DNA of 64,000 nucleotides from assembly GCA_963767715.1 (NCBI GenBank), contig CAVYFA010000007.1:62001-126000 (forward strand), read 5' to 3'. Shown here piece by piece: positions 31,354 through 39,864 of the stretch. Origin of the DNA: CAVSXS01 sp963767715. GTDB taxonomy: Bacteria > Chloroflexota > Ktedonobacteria > Ktedonobacterales > Ktedonobacteraceae. Below the pieces are notes generated by a model that did not search any database, had not been told where the DNA came from, and saw only the letters and a list, made by a program, of their open reading frames with translations. Each line of letters begins with the position of its first letter. Position 1 is the stretch's first letter. Made by a program: the position numbers and the translations under genes.

Positions 31354-32406
31354 ATGTCTCAAATCAAAGGGCCGGCTCTGTTCCTGGCCCAGTTCGCGCA
31401 GGATATCCCCCCATACAATACGCTGGAAAACATCACACACTGGGCGAAAGACCTGGGCTTCCTCGGCGTCCAGATCCCCACTAAAGATAAACGCCTGATC
31501 GACCTCGATAAAGCGGCTGAATCAAAACAGTACTGCGATGACCTCAAGGGAAGATGCAACGGACTGACCATCACAGAACTTGCGACGCATGAATTCGGCC
31601 AGCTCGTCGCGGTACACCCGGCCTACGATGTACAATTCGACGCCTTCGCGCCGGAAGAGCTGCATGGCCATCCGCAGGAACGCACCGCCTGGGCGATGGC
31701 CCAGATGGTCAAGGCCATGCAGGCATCGTACAACCTGGGATGTCATGTCATGCCCACCTTCTCGGGGGCGCTTCTCTGGCCCACCATGTATCCCTGGCCA
31801 CAGCGGCCGGCTGGACTGGTTGAACTGGGCTTTCAGGAACTGGCGAAACGCTGGCGGCCGCTCCTCGACAAAGCGGAAGAATACGGCATCGACCTGGCCT
31901 ACGAAATCCATCCTAACGAAGACCTGCACGACGGCGTCACCTTCGAACGCTTTCTCGAGGCAACCGGCAATCACCCACGCGTCCATATTCTCTACGATCC
32001 CTCCCACTTCGTCCTGCAATGCCTGGACTACATCAACTATCTCGATGTCTACAAAGACCACATCAAGGCCTTCCACGTGAAGGATGCCGAATACCATCCC
32101 TCGCCCCGCTCCGGTGTCTACGGCGGCTACCAGGATTGGAAGGACCGCCCGGGACGCTTCCGCAGCCCCGGAGATGGACAGGTGGACTTCAAGCGCGTCT
32201 TCTCCAAATTGACGCAGAACGGCTACGCGAGCTGGGCGGTGCTGGAATGGGAAGATTGCATCAAGGATTCCGTCCAGGGAGCGCGCGAGGGCTCGGCCTT
32301 AATTCGCAGCATGCTCATCGACGTGCCGACCAGGGCCTTCGACGACTTCGCGGGCGGCGCCCACGATCTCGAGACCAGGTACCGCATACTGGGGGTACAA
32401 GCATGA
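31354..32406 (+). CDS. Sugar phosphate isomerase/epimerase-like TIM-barrel protein
   Basis: TIM-barrel protein of 350 residues of the xylose-isomerase-like family: WAKDLGFLGVQIPTKDK, LAYEIHPNEDLHDGVTF (Glu and His of the metal site), ILYDPSHFVLQCLDYI, IKAFHVKDAEYHPSP and VLEWEDCI, which carries the last metal-binding Glu. It is longer than the 245-residue relative on the other strand. GAAAGG precedes the ATG at 31354; the longer frame upstream runs through repeat C and is rejected. Its TGA overlaps the ATG of the next oxidoreductase (ATGA), so the two are co-translated. Confidence 0.9.
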   Translation: MSQIKGPALFLAQFAQDIPPYNTLENITHWAKDLGFLGVQIPTKDKRLIDLDKAAESKQYCDDLKGRCNGLTITELATHEFGQLVAVHPAYDVQFDAFAPEELHGHPQERTAWAMAQMVKAMQASYNLGCHVMPTFSGALLWPTMYPWPQRPAGLVELGFQELAKRWRPLLDKAEEYGIDLAYEIHPNEDLHDGVTFERFLEATGNHPRVHILYDPSHFVLQCLDYINYLDVYKDHIKAFHVKDAEYHPSPRSGVYGGYQDWKDRPGRFRSPGDGQVDFKRVFSKLTQNGYASWAVLEWEDCIKDSVQGAREGSALIRSMLIDVPTRAFDDFAGGAHDLETRYRILGVQA

Positions 32407-33560
32407 AACAGGATATTCACCACAGAAAACTTCGCGCCGGCATCGTAGGCGGTGGTCAGGGTTCGTTCATCGGCGCCGTGCATCGCATCGCCGCCGAACT
32501 CGACGGACAGGCCGAAATTGTGGCGGGCGCTATGTCTACCGACCCGCAGCGCGCAGCAGCATCGGCGCAAGCGTGGTACCTGGAACGCTCCTACGACAGC
32601 TTCGAGGAGATGGCCCGCGCCGAGGCAGGCCGGCCAGACGGCATCGATTTTGCCATCGTTGCTGTCCCTAATCACCTGCATTACGCTGTCGCACGCGCCT
32701 TCCTGGAACAGGGTATCCACGTCGTCTGCGACAAGCCCATGACCTTCAACCTGGAAGAGGCGCGAGCGCTGGTGGAACTGGTCGAGCAGCAGAAGCTGAT
32801 TTTCGCGCTGACGCATAACTACACCGGCTACCCCGCGGTACGTCAGGCCCGCCACCTTGTGCGCACCGGCGCGCTCGGCACGATCCGCAAGGTACTGGTG
32901 GAATATCTCCAGGACTGGCTGATCGAACCGGTCGAGCGCACCGGAAATAAACAGGCCGTGTGGCGAACCGATCCGACGAAATCCGGCCTTGCCGGCTCTA
33001 TCGGTGACATCGGCACCCACGGCGAAAACCTGATGGAATACATTACCGGCTTGAAGATAGCGGCTGTCTGCGCGGACCTGACGGCCTTCATCGAAGGCAG
33101 GCAGTTAGATGACGACGCCAATATACTGCTGCGCCTGGAAAACGGAGCCAAAGGTGTTCTGACCTGTTCGCAGATCGCGACCGGCGAAGAAAACGCCCTG
33201 AGCATACGCGTTTACGGCAGCAAAGCCGGCCTGGAATGGCACCAGATGGAACCCAACACCCTGCTCTTCAAACAGCCAGGTCAGCCTCTCCAGGTGCAGC
33301 GCACCGGCCTGCCGTATATGAGCGACGAGGCAAAAGCCGTAACCCGCCTGCCCGCCGGGCATCCAGAAGGGTTCCTGGAAGCCTTCGCCAACATCTACCG
33401 CCTGGCCGTAGCCGACATACGGCGCGTCGCATCAGGCGAAGCCCCTAGAGGCGGCTATCCAACCGTCTACGACGGCCTTCGCGGCATGCAATTCATCACG
33501 AAGGTCGTCGAGAGCTCGCAAAACGGCGCTACCTGGGTACAGTTCATGCCCATTAACTAA
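32403..33560 (+). CDS. Gfo/Idh/MocA family oxidoreductase
   Basis: Protein of 385 residues: Rossmann start RAGIVGGGQGSFIGAVHR, AIVAVPNHLHYAVARAFL, HVVCDKPMTFNLEEARALVE with the catalytic Lys, and the substrate domain with DIGTHGENLMEYITG (His of the active site). It is the partner of the TIM-barrel gene it overlaps by 4 bp. Substrate unknown; keto-glycoside, inositol or related sugar pathways are the known settings for such pairs. The stop codon falls in repeat A, giving the tail PIN. Confidence 0.92.
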   Translation: MKQDIHHRKLRAGIVGGGQGSFIGAVHRIAAELDGQAEIVAGAMSTDPQRAAASAQAWYLERSYDSFEEMARAEAGRPDGIDFAIVAVPNHLHYAVARAFLEQGIHVVCDKPMTFNLEEARALVELVEQQKLIFALTHNYTGYPAVRQARHLVRTGALGTIRKVLVEYLQDWLIEPVERTGNKQAVWRTDPTKSGLAGSIGDIGTHGENLMEYITGLKIAAVCADLTAFIEGRQLDDDANILLRLENGAKGVLTCSQIATGEENALSIRVYGSKAGLEWHQMEPNTLLFKQPGQPLQVQRTGLPYMSDEAKAVTRLPAGHPEGFLEAFANIYRLAVADIRRVASGEAPRGGYPTVYDGLRGMQFITKVVESSQNGATWVQFMPIN

Positions 33561-33726
33561 TACATGCGGACAGCTTTGTAGGGGCGGGAGTGGAGTGGAC
33601 GGGCGGCGGGGGCGCTTGCGCCGCCCATCTGGTCCACTACCCGCTCGAGCTGGTAAAGGAGTGGAGTGGACGGGCGGCGGGGGCGCTTGCGCCGCCCTGG
33701 GCATGGTCCGCATCAACTCTTCAATC
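33550..33726. repeat. Repeat A block, tandem copy
   Basis: CATTAACTAATACATGCGGA, then two copies of the GTGGACGGGCGGCGG-GGGCGCTTGCGCCGCCC module (about 33590-33626 and 33667-33697), ending GCATGGTCCGCATCAACTCT. The outer parts match 21772-21876, where only one module is present. It overlaps the end of the Gfo/Idh gene. Confidence 0.85.
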
Positions 33727-33730
33727 CTCA

Positions 33731-35224
33731 CTAACTGCACATCCCCGTTGGCCCAACCAACGTAGAAGTCAGTTGATTGGGACTGGTCACCTGGATACCA
33801 CCCGGTCCAGGATAGGTATGGTCGGCAGGCAACGTACCGCTCCAGGTAAAGCTATAGGTTCGCACAGTCTGTCCAGGAGCGAATGTAACGCTGGCCGGGG
33901 TCGAGCCGCGCCCATTGTTGACCGTATAAGTGAACTGGACGGTCCCTCCAGGGCTATTCGCCGCCACATAAATGGTGGCCGTATAGGTAACAACTATCGA
34001 AGAGCCGCAAGACTGCCCTTGAATGGATGCAGGACTGACCGCCATATCTACTTTCGTGACTTGAAATGCACTCGAAGATGTACACTGCCCCGTTGGCCCA
34101 ACCAGTGATGAAGTCAGTTGATTGGGGCTGGTCACTTGAATGCCACCAGGTGCAGGATACGTGTGGTCGGCGGGCAGCGCGCCACTCCAGGTGAAGCTAA
34201 ACGTTTTGGTGGTCTCGCCTTGACCAAAGTTGATACTGGCCGGGGTCTCGCCGCGCCCATTGTTGGTCGTGTAAGTGAACTGGACGGTGCCGCCTGAACT
34301 GTTGGGCGCAGCGTGAATGGTGGCCGTATAGGTAACTACTTCTGATGTACCACAAGGCACTCCTTGAATGGACGCAGGGCTCACCGCCATATCAACTTTC
34401 GTGACCTGGAAATTCGCAGATGAGCACTGCCCCGTTGGCCCAACCAGTGGAGACGTCAGTTGATTGGGGCTGGTCACCTGGACACCGCCACGTTCAGGAT
34501 ACGTATGGTCGATAGGCAATGCGCCGCTCCACGTAAATGTATAAGATTTCGTGGTCTCTCCTGGATTGAATGTTATGCTGGCCGGGGTCTCACCGCGCCC
34601 ATTGTTGACCGTATAATCGAATTGAACAGTACCGCCGGCGCTATTCGGCGTGACGTGGAAGAGAGCCGTATAGGTCACGGTCAAGTTCGTACCGCAGGAG
34701 TCGTTCGCAATCGATTCAGGTGTTACCGACATGCTGACCGAAGTGACCTTCAATGGCACACGAGTAGATGAAATTGGTGGCGTTGGGTTAGGAGAGGCGG
34801 TGCCTCCATTATTATGTCGAATCGCGTAAAAAACCAGTGCCAGGCTGCCGACCAGGGCTACCAGGAAAACAGCCGCCGCCAATAGACCAAGTCGCTGCAT
34901 CGTCGAAGTGCGCCGTGGGCGTGATCCACGCGAGCTGCCCAGAGTTCCGGCACCATATTGCGTTTGTGGATTTTGCATAGGTAGATTTTGCATAGGTAGA
35001 TTTTTCTCGCTTTCTTGTGTTTTTTGTTCAAAAAGAGTTGAGCCTGAAATGCGGTTCCAGATCCGATCTAGCGCGTCGTGCTCTTGCCAGGCACCAGCCT
35101 GGTAAAAGCTGCGTAAATACGCCAATGCCTCCGCATCGCTACGATCGCCTTCCTTGATTTGGCTCACGCGCTCAATTTGTCCATCTACTTCTTCAGGTAA
35201 AAAAAACTCATCCTTCTCAGCCAC
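33731..35224 (-). CDS. Membrane protein with three extracellular Ig-like repeats, probable anti-sigma partner
   Basis: Protein of 497 residues. Residues 1-110 are cytoplasmic and polar; one membrane helix (LGLLAAAVFLVALVGSLALV) lies near 115-135. Outside, three repeats of about 110 residues follow (starting near 165, 275 and 385), each with a Cys near SIQGxxCG, YTAT.H....SGGTVQF.YT.NNGRG.TPAS, SFTWSGALPADHTYP and TSPNQLTSxLVGPTGxC. The repeats look like Ig-type beta-sandwiches with a disulphide. The gene overlaps the ECF sigma gene by 8 bp, the usual arrangement of anti-sigma factors, although no classical anti-sigma motif is seen. A tandem 15-bp duplication encodes NLPMQNLPMQ. Confidence 0.78.
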   Translation of the reverse strand: MAEKDEFFLPEEVDGQIERVSQIKEGDRSDAEALAYLRSFYQAGAWQEHDALDRIWNRISGSTLFEQKTQESEKNLPMQNLPMQNPQTQYGAGTLGSSRGSRPRRTSTMQRLGLLAAAVFLVALVGSLALVFYAIRHNNGGTASPNPTPPISSTRVPLKVTSVSMSVTPESIANDSCGTNLTVTYTALFHVTPNSAGGTVQFDYTVNNGRGETPASITFNPGETTKSYTFTWSGALPIDHTYPERGGVQVTSPNQLTSPLVGPTGQCSSANFQVTKVDMAVSPASIQGVPCGTSEVVTYTATIHAAPNSSGGTVQFTYTTNNGRGETPASINFGQGETTKTFSFTWSGALPADHTYPAPGGIQVTSPNQLTSSLVGPTGQCTSSSAFQVTKVDMAVSPASIQGQSCGSSIVVTYTATIYVAANSPGGTVQFTYTVNNGRGSTPASVTFAPGQTVRTYSFTWSGTLPADHTYPGPGGIQVTSPNQLTSTLVGPTGMCS

Positions 35225-35798
35225 GTTCCTGCTCCTCCCTTCTTCGTTGATAGATTTTCCGTAACAGATTTAAACTGCGTGAAAGCGTGACGCGCACAAC
35301 GTTTTCCTGCTTTCCCAACGTGGCCGCGATCTCACGACAGGATAAATCCTGGCCAAAGCGCATGCGTAAAATCTGCTGTTGAAGCGGGGGCAAGCTTTGC
35401 AGGTGCGCATATAAATCCATATAATCTTCTTGCCGCAAAGCCGCATATTCGGGGCCCGCCATCTCATCTTCAAAAAGACCGCCGGCCACATGCTCAAGAG
35501 TCACATTCTGACGAGTTTTCGCGCGCCGGTACGTATCGATCGCCTTGTTGCGCGTCACCCTCCACAGCCATAACTCCTTCTCTCTCTCCGAGAGCCCGGA
35601 AAATTTCGCATTCTCGAGGGCCGCCATGAAAACTTCCACCACCAGATCTTCCGCATCCTCCGCCGGGGTAATGTGCATACGGAAATAACTAAGCAGACCT
35701 GGTGCGTATTTCCTGAACAGGGGTTCGATCTCCTGCCCCGCCTGTGCCATCTGCCTGTGTGCTTGCATTACTTCCCTCGTGCTATCTGAGTGACTCAC
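35217..35798 (-). CDS. ECF-type RNA polymerase sigma factor
   Basis: Sigma-70 family protein of 193 residues: region 2 (IEPLFRKYAPGLLSYFRMHI, AEDLVVEVFMAALENA, ELWLWRVTRNKAIDTYRR) and region 4 (LPPLQQQILRMRFGQDLSCREIAATLGKQENVVRVTLSRSLNLLRK). It overlaps by 8 bp the gene of the membrane protein with three repeats, which probably holds it inactive until an outside signal arrives. The ATG at 35798 has GATAGT-type sequence upstream and no strong RBS. Confidence 0.92.
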   Translation of the reverse strand: MSHSDSTREVMQAHRQMAQAGQEIEPLFRKYAPGLLSYFRMHITPAEDAEDLVVEVFMAALENAKFSGLSEREKELWLWRVTRNKAIDTYRRAKTRQNVTLEHVAGGLFEDEMAGPEYAALRQEDYMDLYAHLQSLPPLQQQILRMRFGQDLSCREIAATLGKQENVVRVTLSRSLNLLRKIYQRRREEQERG

Positions 35799-35879
35799 CT
35801 TAACTATCGTTTAACTCAGCGAAATATTACAACAATTGGACCCCAATTAATAGAGAGAACCTCTGCTCTCCGTCCTTCC

Positions 35880-36015
35880 GGGGGAAATTCCTGTAAGGGC
35901 GGGAGTGGAGAGGGGTGGGGTAGGGACCCTTGGGTCGCCCTCTTTCGCCTTGGCTATCGTTGTATAATTGCCGAATGCATCTTTCGGGTGGGGTAGGGAC
36001 CCTTGGGTCGCCCTC
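35880..36015. repeat. Repeat family B, two copies
   Basis: GTAAGGGCGGGAGTGGAGAG, then GGTAGGGACCCTTGGGTCGC at 35918-35940, and a second GGTAGGGACCCTTGGGTCGC at 35993-36013. Further copies are at 36959-37008, 53802-53850 and 53894-53921. AGGGACCC/GGGTC forms a small palindrome. Confidence 0.82.
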
Positions 36016-36081
36016 CTTCGCTCCAAACGATGTAGGCTCAAATTGTGCTTGCTTACAAACTTTTCGCGGCCCCGCACGTAA

Positions 36082-36087
36082 TATAAT
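36082..36087 (+). promoter_or_regulatory. Possible -10 box (TATAAT) before the zinc-ribbon gene
   Basis: TATAAT lies 68 bp upstream of the start at 36155, in CGTAATATAATAAAG. The -35 is not clear. A single AGCGTTAA half-site follows, but without the second repeat, so it is not counted as a SARP-like site. Confidence 0.4.
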
Positions 36088-36154
36088 AAAGAGCGTTAAG
36101 CACGTACGTCTCGAGCAACTTTTTCCAGGCACGCAGAGTGCAGGACAGACCAGG

Positions 36155-36874
36155 ATGAAATCACTAACCGGCCAGTACGAATGTGTCCATCGTTCGGGAG
36201 TAGGTCTCGACTACTTTACCTCCCGCATCGACCATCTCACGCTGCAATCGAACAGGCGCTTCAGCTTTATCGTTCAGCAGCAGAGTCGCATCAGCCATGC
36301 CGCCAAATCGCTGTTGAGCGGCCAGCAAGTTGACACGAACGCCCCCGAAATCCGGCGTGAGGGCAGCTATACCTCCCAGGGGAACTCTCTCTCATTCTTG
36401 TTCGACGACGGCACGCAGGAACAGGGACAGGTCGCCGAAAATGGCATCCAGGTAGGCAACGACTTCTTCGAAAAAGTCTCGGATTCGACACGTCTGCCAC
36501 CCACGCATCGCATGCAGAGCAATATGGAAGATATCGCCAAAGGCCTCAAGATCGCCGGGGCGATTGGTGGGGCCACCATCAAGGCGGTCAAAACCTTACA
36601 GAACACGGTGCAAACCGCGCAGGGCTCGCCGTCTTCGCCTCCCACTCCTACCTCCTCGCAAAGCGCTAACCGCCAGGCGCCCGGGAACCAGGCTTACCAG
36701 GACTACCAGGCGCCTCAGCATCCGTCTCCGCCTCCGCCTGCCGCGACTCCTGCCCAACCCGCACCTGCTCCAACGCCCGCGCAGGATGACGAGACGCTCT
36801 TCTGCGATCAGTGTGGCTCGCCTGTTCGACCGGGCAAGCGCTTCTGCAGCCACTGCGGCGCGAGATTGCCCTGA
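36155..36874 (+). CDS. Zinc-ribbon domain protein with Pro/Ala-rich linker
   Basis: Protein of 239 residues. The N-terminal part (residues 1-110) is a beta-rich region (TGQYECVHRSGVGLDYFTSR, GSYTSQGNSLSFLF). An alpha-helical piece with a small hydrophobic stretch (LKIAGAIGGATIKAVKTL) and a long Pro/Gln/Ala-rich linker (155-210) follow. The C terminus is a zinc ribbon, CDQCGSPVRPGKRFCSHCG. Bacterial zinc ribbons of this kind end many membrane or regulatory proteins of unknown role. It has only weak ribosome-binding sequence before the ATG. Confidence 0.8.
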   Translation: MKSLTGQYECVHRSGVGLDYFTSRIDHLTLQSNRRFSFIVQQQSRISHAAKSLLSGQQVDTNAPEIRREGSYTSQGNSLSFLFDDGTQEQGQVAENGIQVGNDFFEKVSDSTRLPPTHRMQSNMEDIAKGLKIAGAIGGATIKAVKTLQNTVQTAQGSPSSPPTPTSSQSANRQAPGNQAYQDYQAPQHPSPPPPAATPAQPAPAPTPAQDDETLFCDQCGSPVRPGKRFCSHCGARLP

Positions 36875-36958
36875 TTGCTACTTGCCTCTCATCAATTCCA
36901 TAGCGTAGAATGTCTTGTCTACCGAGATCAGGCTTTCCGTCCTTCCGTGAGAAATTCC

Positions 36959-37008
36959 CGTAGGGGCGGGAGTGGAGTAGGGTGGGGTTGGGACCCTTGG
37001 GTCGCCCT
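36959..37008. repeat. Repeat family B, copy 3
   Basis: GTAGGGGCGGGAGTGGAGTA, then GGTTGGGACCCTTGGGTCGC. It lies between the zinc-ribbon and monooxygenase genes. Confidence 0.82.
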
Positions 37009-37057
37009 TCTCCCCCAATCGATGTACAGTTATACCCTACCTTCGAAGGGATCAGGC

Positions 37058-38632
37058 ATGTCCCAGGCTTTTGCAAGCGGCGGCAAGACACGTTCCGACA
37101 ACCTGCGCAGCGAAGTTCTACCCGCAGAATCACCGAACGGCGACGCGCCTGCGCGCCATGTCCGTATCGCCATCCTCGGGACAGGCTTCTCAGGACTGGG
37201 CATGGCGATTCGCCTTAAGCAGCGCGGCCAGCACGACTTCGTCGTGATCGAGAAGTCCGATGACATCGGCGGAACATGGCGCGATAACACCTATCCGGGC
37301 TGCGCCTGCGATATCCCCTCGCACCTGTACTCCTTCTCCTTCGCGCTCAATCCGCATTGGAGCCGCGCCTACTCTCCACAGCCAGAAATCTGGGAATACT
37401 TGCGCCACTGCGCGCAGCGCTATGACATCCTTCCCCATATTCAGTGGAACAGCGAAATGCTCGATGCAACCTGGAACGAAGATAACCGGCGCTGGCACAT
37501 CACCACCACGCGCGGACAGCTCACCGCCGATTTCTTCATCCTCGGCTACGGACCGCTCAGCGAGCCATCGCTTCCCAACATCCCGGGCATCGAATGCTTC
37601 GAGGGGGTTCGATTTCACTCGGCACAGTGGAAACACGACTATGATCTCACGGGCAAGCGCGTGGCGGTCATTGGCACGGGCGCGTCGGCCGTCCAGTTCG
37701 TCCCGCTCATCCAGCCGCGCGTTGCGCATCTCTCACTGTTCCTGCGCACACCGCCCTGGATTTTGCCGCGCCGCGATCACCCGATCCCCGCCTGGAAGCA
37801 GACCATGTACCGCTTCCTACCCTTTACCCAGCGCATAGCCCGCGCCAGAATATATGGCCGGCTCGAACTAATCGCGATGGGGCTGGTGTATCGGCCAGGC
37901 GCGATGGAAAATTTCATGGGGCTTGCCCGGCACTACAGGGAAAAGCAGGTGCCTGACCCCGTACTCCGCGAAAAGCTCACTCCCCACTACACGATGGGCT
38001 GCAAGCGCATCTTGCTCTCCGATGATTTTTACCCTGCGCTAACCCAACCCAATGTCGAAGTCATCACCGAGCCGATTCGCGAGGTTCGCGCGCGCAGCAT
38101 CGTGACCGGAGATGGCATCGAACGAGACATCGACGCGCTTATCTGTGGCACCGGCTTTCACGTCACCGACGCGCGCCTTCCCCATTGCATACGCGGCCGA
38201 AACGGCCAGACCCTCGCCGGCAGGTGGGTTGATGGCTGGAGCGCCTATCTCGGCACCACCGTCTCAGGCTTCCCCAACATGTTCCTGCTCGTCGGCCCCA
38301 ACACCGGCCTCGGTCATAATTCGCTTGTCTACATGATCGAGTCCCAGATCGCCTACATCCTGGACTGCCTGCGCATCATGCATCGCCGCAAACTGGGAAC
38401 TGTCGAGGTGCGCACCGCAATCCAGCAAGCGTTCAACGCCGAAATGCAGCAGCGTATGCCGCATACCGTCTGGAAATCGGGCTGCCATAGCTGGTACCTC
38501 GATTCCAATGGCCGCAATACAACGCTCTGGCCAGGCTTCACCTTCGAGTTCCGCCGCCGCACACGCCACTTCGACCCCCAGCACTACGATGTAACCACTC
38601 ATCGAAGCTCTCCTACGCTCGTACAATCGTAA
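37058..38632 (+). CDS. Flavin-containing monooxygenase (Baeyer-Villiger type)
   Basis: Protein of 524 residues. The FAD Rossmann motif is IAILGTGFSGLGMAIRLK near residue 33, the BVMO fingerprint FEGVRFHSAQW (FxGxxxHxxxW) lies near 184, the NADPH Rossmann motif VAVIGTGASAVQ near 203, and the late C-terminal segment is NMFLLVGPNTGLGHNS. The fingerprint supports a Baeyer-Villiger monooxygenase that inserts oxygen next to a ketone; N-oxidation is possible. AAGGGA lies 7 bp before the ATG; the longer frame upstream runs through repeat B. The 3' end overlaps the convergent DeoR gene by 20 bp. Confidence 0.93.
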   Translation: MSQAFASGGKTRSDNLRSEVLPAESPNGDAPARHVRIAILGTGFSGLGMAIRLKQRGQHDFVVIEKSDDIGGTWRDNTYPGCACDIPSHLYSFSFALNPHWSRAYSPQPEIWEYLRHCAQRYDILPHIQWNSEMLDATWNEDNRRWHITTTRGQLTADFFILGYGPLSEPSLPNIPGIECFEGVRFHSAQWKHDYDLTGKRVAVIGTGASAVQFVPLIQPRVAHLSLFLRTPPWILPRRDHPIPAWKQTMYRFLPFTQRIARARIYGRLELIAMGLVYRPGAMENFMGLARHYREKQVPDPVLREKLTPHYTMGCKRILLSDDFYPALTQPNVEVITEPIREVRARSIVTGDGIERDIDALICGTGFHVTDARLPHCIRGRNGQTLAGRWVDGWSAYLGTTVSGFPNMFLLVGPNTGLGHNSLVYMIESQIAYILDCLRIMHRRKLGTVEVRTAIQQAFNAEMQQRMPHTVWKSGCHSWYLDSNGRNTTLWPGFTFEFRRRTRHFDPQHYDVTTHRSSPTLVQS

Positions 38633-39368
38633 TGCCTGCCTCCTTATACGGCGCCAGCGCTTCATTCGGCACGGAGCGCTCGGTGATAAGATGCGTCAGA
38701 TCCCTGAGCGGCCCGACGATGTAATGCGAGGCCGTGCCCAACTTCTCAGCCGATGCCAGCGCCACCACTTCCGCCGAACTGGCGATCATGGCGCGTTTCA
38801 CATACGCCTCCTCGATATCGCGCGTGCTGATGCCTACCTCGGGATGCAGGCTGGTGATGCCCAGGAAGCACAGGTCGGCACGGATTTGTTCAAATGCCGC
38901 AATCGTCCCCGCACCAACCGACACGAGGTTGCGCTTGTTGAGCTTTCCCCCGATCAGGATCACCTCGATATCGTCGTATTCCGCCACTGCCAGCGCAATC
39001 GGTGGGCTATGCGTCACAATCGTCGCGCGTAAATCGTTCGGGATATGCTGCGCCACCTGCAGCGGAGTAGTGCCGCCGTCCAGGATAATCACCTGGTCCC
39101 GCCGCATAAACTGCACTGCCGCCTGTGCGATGGCCTCCTTGGCTCCCGCGGCCTGACCCTGCCGTTCTGTAAAACTGGCGACTGCCGGCGAGCGCGGCAA
39201 CGCTCCCCCATGCACGCGCTGCAAGCGACCCGCCGCGGCCAGCTCGCGCAGGTCGCGCCGGATGGTATCTTCCGAGACATGCAGGCTCTTGCTCAGCTCC
39301 GATGCCTGCACCTGTCCATCGCGCTGCAGCACCTGCATAATTGAACGTCGTCGTTCTGCCGTCAACAT
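38613..39368 (-). CDS. DeoR-family transcriptional regulator
   Basis: Protein of 251 residues. The N-terminal DeoR helix-turn-helix is ERRRSIMQVLQRDGQVQASE with SEDTIRRDLRELAAAGRLQR and the VHGGA signature. The C-terminal sugar-phosphate-binding domain has ILDGGTTPLQVAQHI, THSPPIALAVAEYDDIEVIL, IGGKLNKRNLVSVGAGT and DLCFLGITSLHPEVGIST. It typically represses a sugar operon until a phosphosugar binds. ATG at 39368 is preceded by AAGGAGG at a long distance. Repeated TGCACGATA sequences in the divergent promoter region are candidate operators. Confidence 0.93.
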   Translation of the reverse strand: MLTAERRRSIMQVLQRDGQVQASELSKSLHVSEDTIRRDLRELAAAGRLQRVHGGALPRSPAVASFTERQGQAAGAKEAIAQAAVQFMRRDQVIILDGGTTPLQVAQHIPNDLRATIVTHSPPIALAVAEYDDIEVILIGGKLNKRNLVSVGAGTIAAFEQIRADLCFLGITSLHPEVGISTRDIEEAYVKRAMIASSAEVVALASAEKLGTASHYIVGPLRDLTHLITERSVPNEALAPYKEAGITIVRA

Positions 39369-39391
39369 TGTTCCGTCTTCCTCCTTGAGCC

Positions 39392-39457
39392 TGCACGATA
39401 ATGCTTGACATTGCACGATATTTCGTGATATCATCTTATTTGTGCAGTATATTGCAC
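39392..39457. promoter_or_regulatory. Divergent promoter region with TGCACGATA repeats
   Basis: TGCACGATA occurs at 39392-39400 and 39412-39420 (20 bp apart). CACGATATTTCGTG (39414-39427) is a palindrome, and GTGCAGTATATTGCAC (39442-39457) is an inverted repeat. A plus-strand promoter TTGACA (39405)-18 bp-TATCAT (39429) is embedded. They are likely DeoR sites controlling the genes to the right and deoR itself. Confidence 0.65.
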
Positions 39458-39543
39458 GTTTGTACCGCTTGTCAACAAGCATTCATACAACCTGTTCGAC
39501 CAGTTAAGAACAGCAGTCTTCCACGAAAGTGAGTAAATAGAGC

Positions 39544-39738
39544 ATGAACGATACCTTTCGACAGATCACCATTCAGCCGCCGCTGCCGTGTGTCTACCAC
39601 GATTGTCACGAGCCGGCCACGCACGCCATTGCCTACGCGGTCTCAGAACGCGAGTGGCGCATCGTCCCTACCTGTGATCAGCATACCGTGCCTGTTCCAA
39701 TGAAAAGCGAACAGGACGCCGGAGTAACACACAGGTAA
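39544..39738 (+). CDS. Small Cys/His-containing protein, 64 residues
   Basis: CVYHDCHEPATHAI and TCDQHTVPV give two Cys/His clusters spaced like a small zinc-binding fold. The family is not recognised. It lies downstream of the divergent promoter and is closed by a strong terminator. The RBS is weak. A real small gene is likely because of the tight promoter-terminator setting. Confidence 0.6.
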   Translation: MNDTFRQITIQPPLPCVYHDCHEPATHAIAYAVSEREWRIVPTCDQHTVPVPMKSEQDAGVTHR

Positions 39739-39752
39739 GATTATGGCAGCGC

Positions 39753-39781
39753 AGGAGGGTGTTAAACCCTCCTTTTCTTTT
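39753..39781 (+). terminator. Rho-independent terminator
   Basis: AGGAGGGT (39753-39760) and ACCCTCCT (39766-39773) form an 8-bp stem with a 5-nt loop, followed by TTTCTTTT. Confidence 0.92.
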
Positions 39782-39797
39782 GTCCCAGATCGATTGG

Positions 39798-39864
39798 TCT
39801 GTCACATTGCATCGGAGGGGATCCACCCGTCCGGTCTTACCCCTCACCTGAGCTGTGACACCCC
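39798..39864. repeat. Copy of the GTCACA-type repeat
   Basis: GGTCTGTCACATTGCATCGG ... CACCTGAGCTGTGACACC, related to 25248-25368. It overlaps the possible GTG start of the methylglyoxal synthase gene. Confidence 0.6.

Noticed and set aside
36085..36110. Possible fifth SARP-like site (AGCGTTAA near 36093)
   Set aside because: Only one half-site; the second repeat and the 7-bp spacing to a -10 box are missing.
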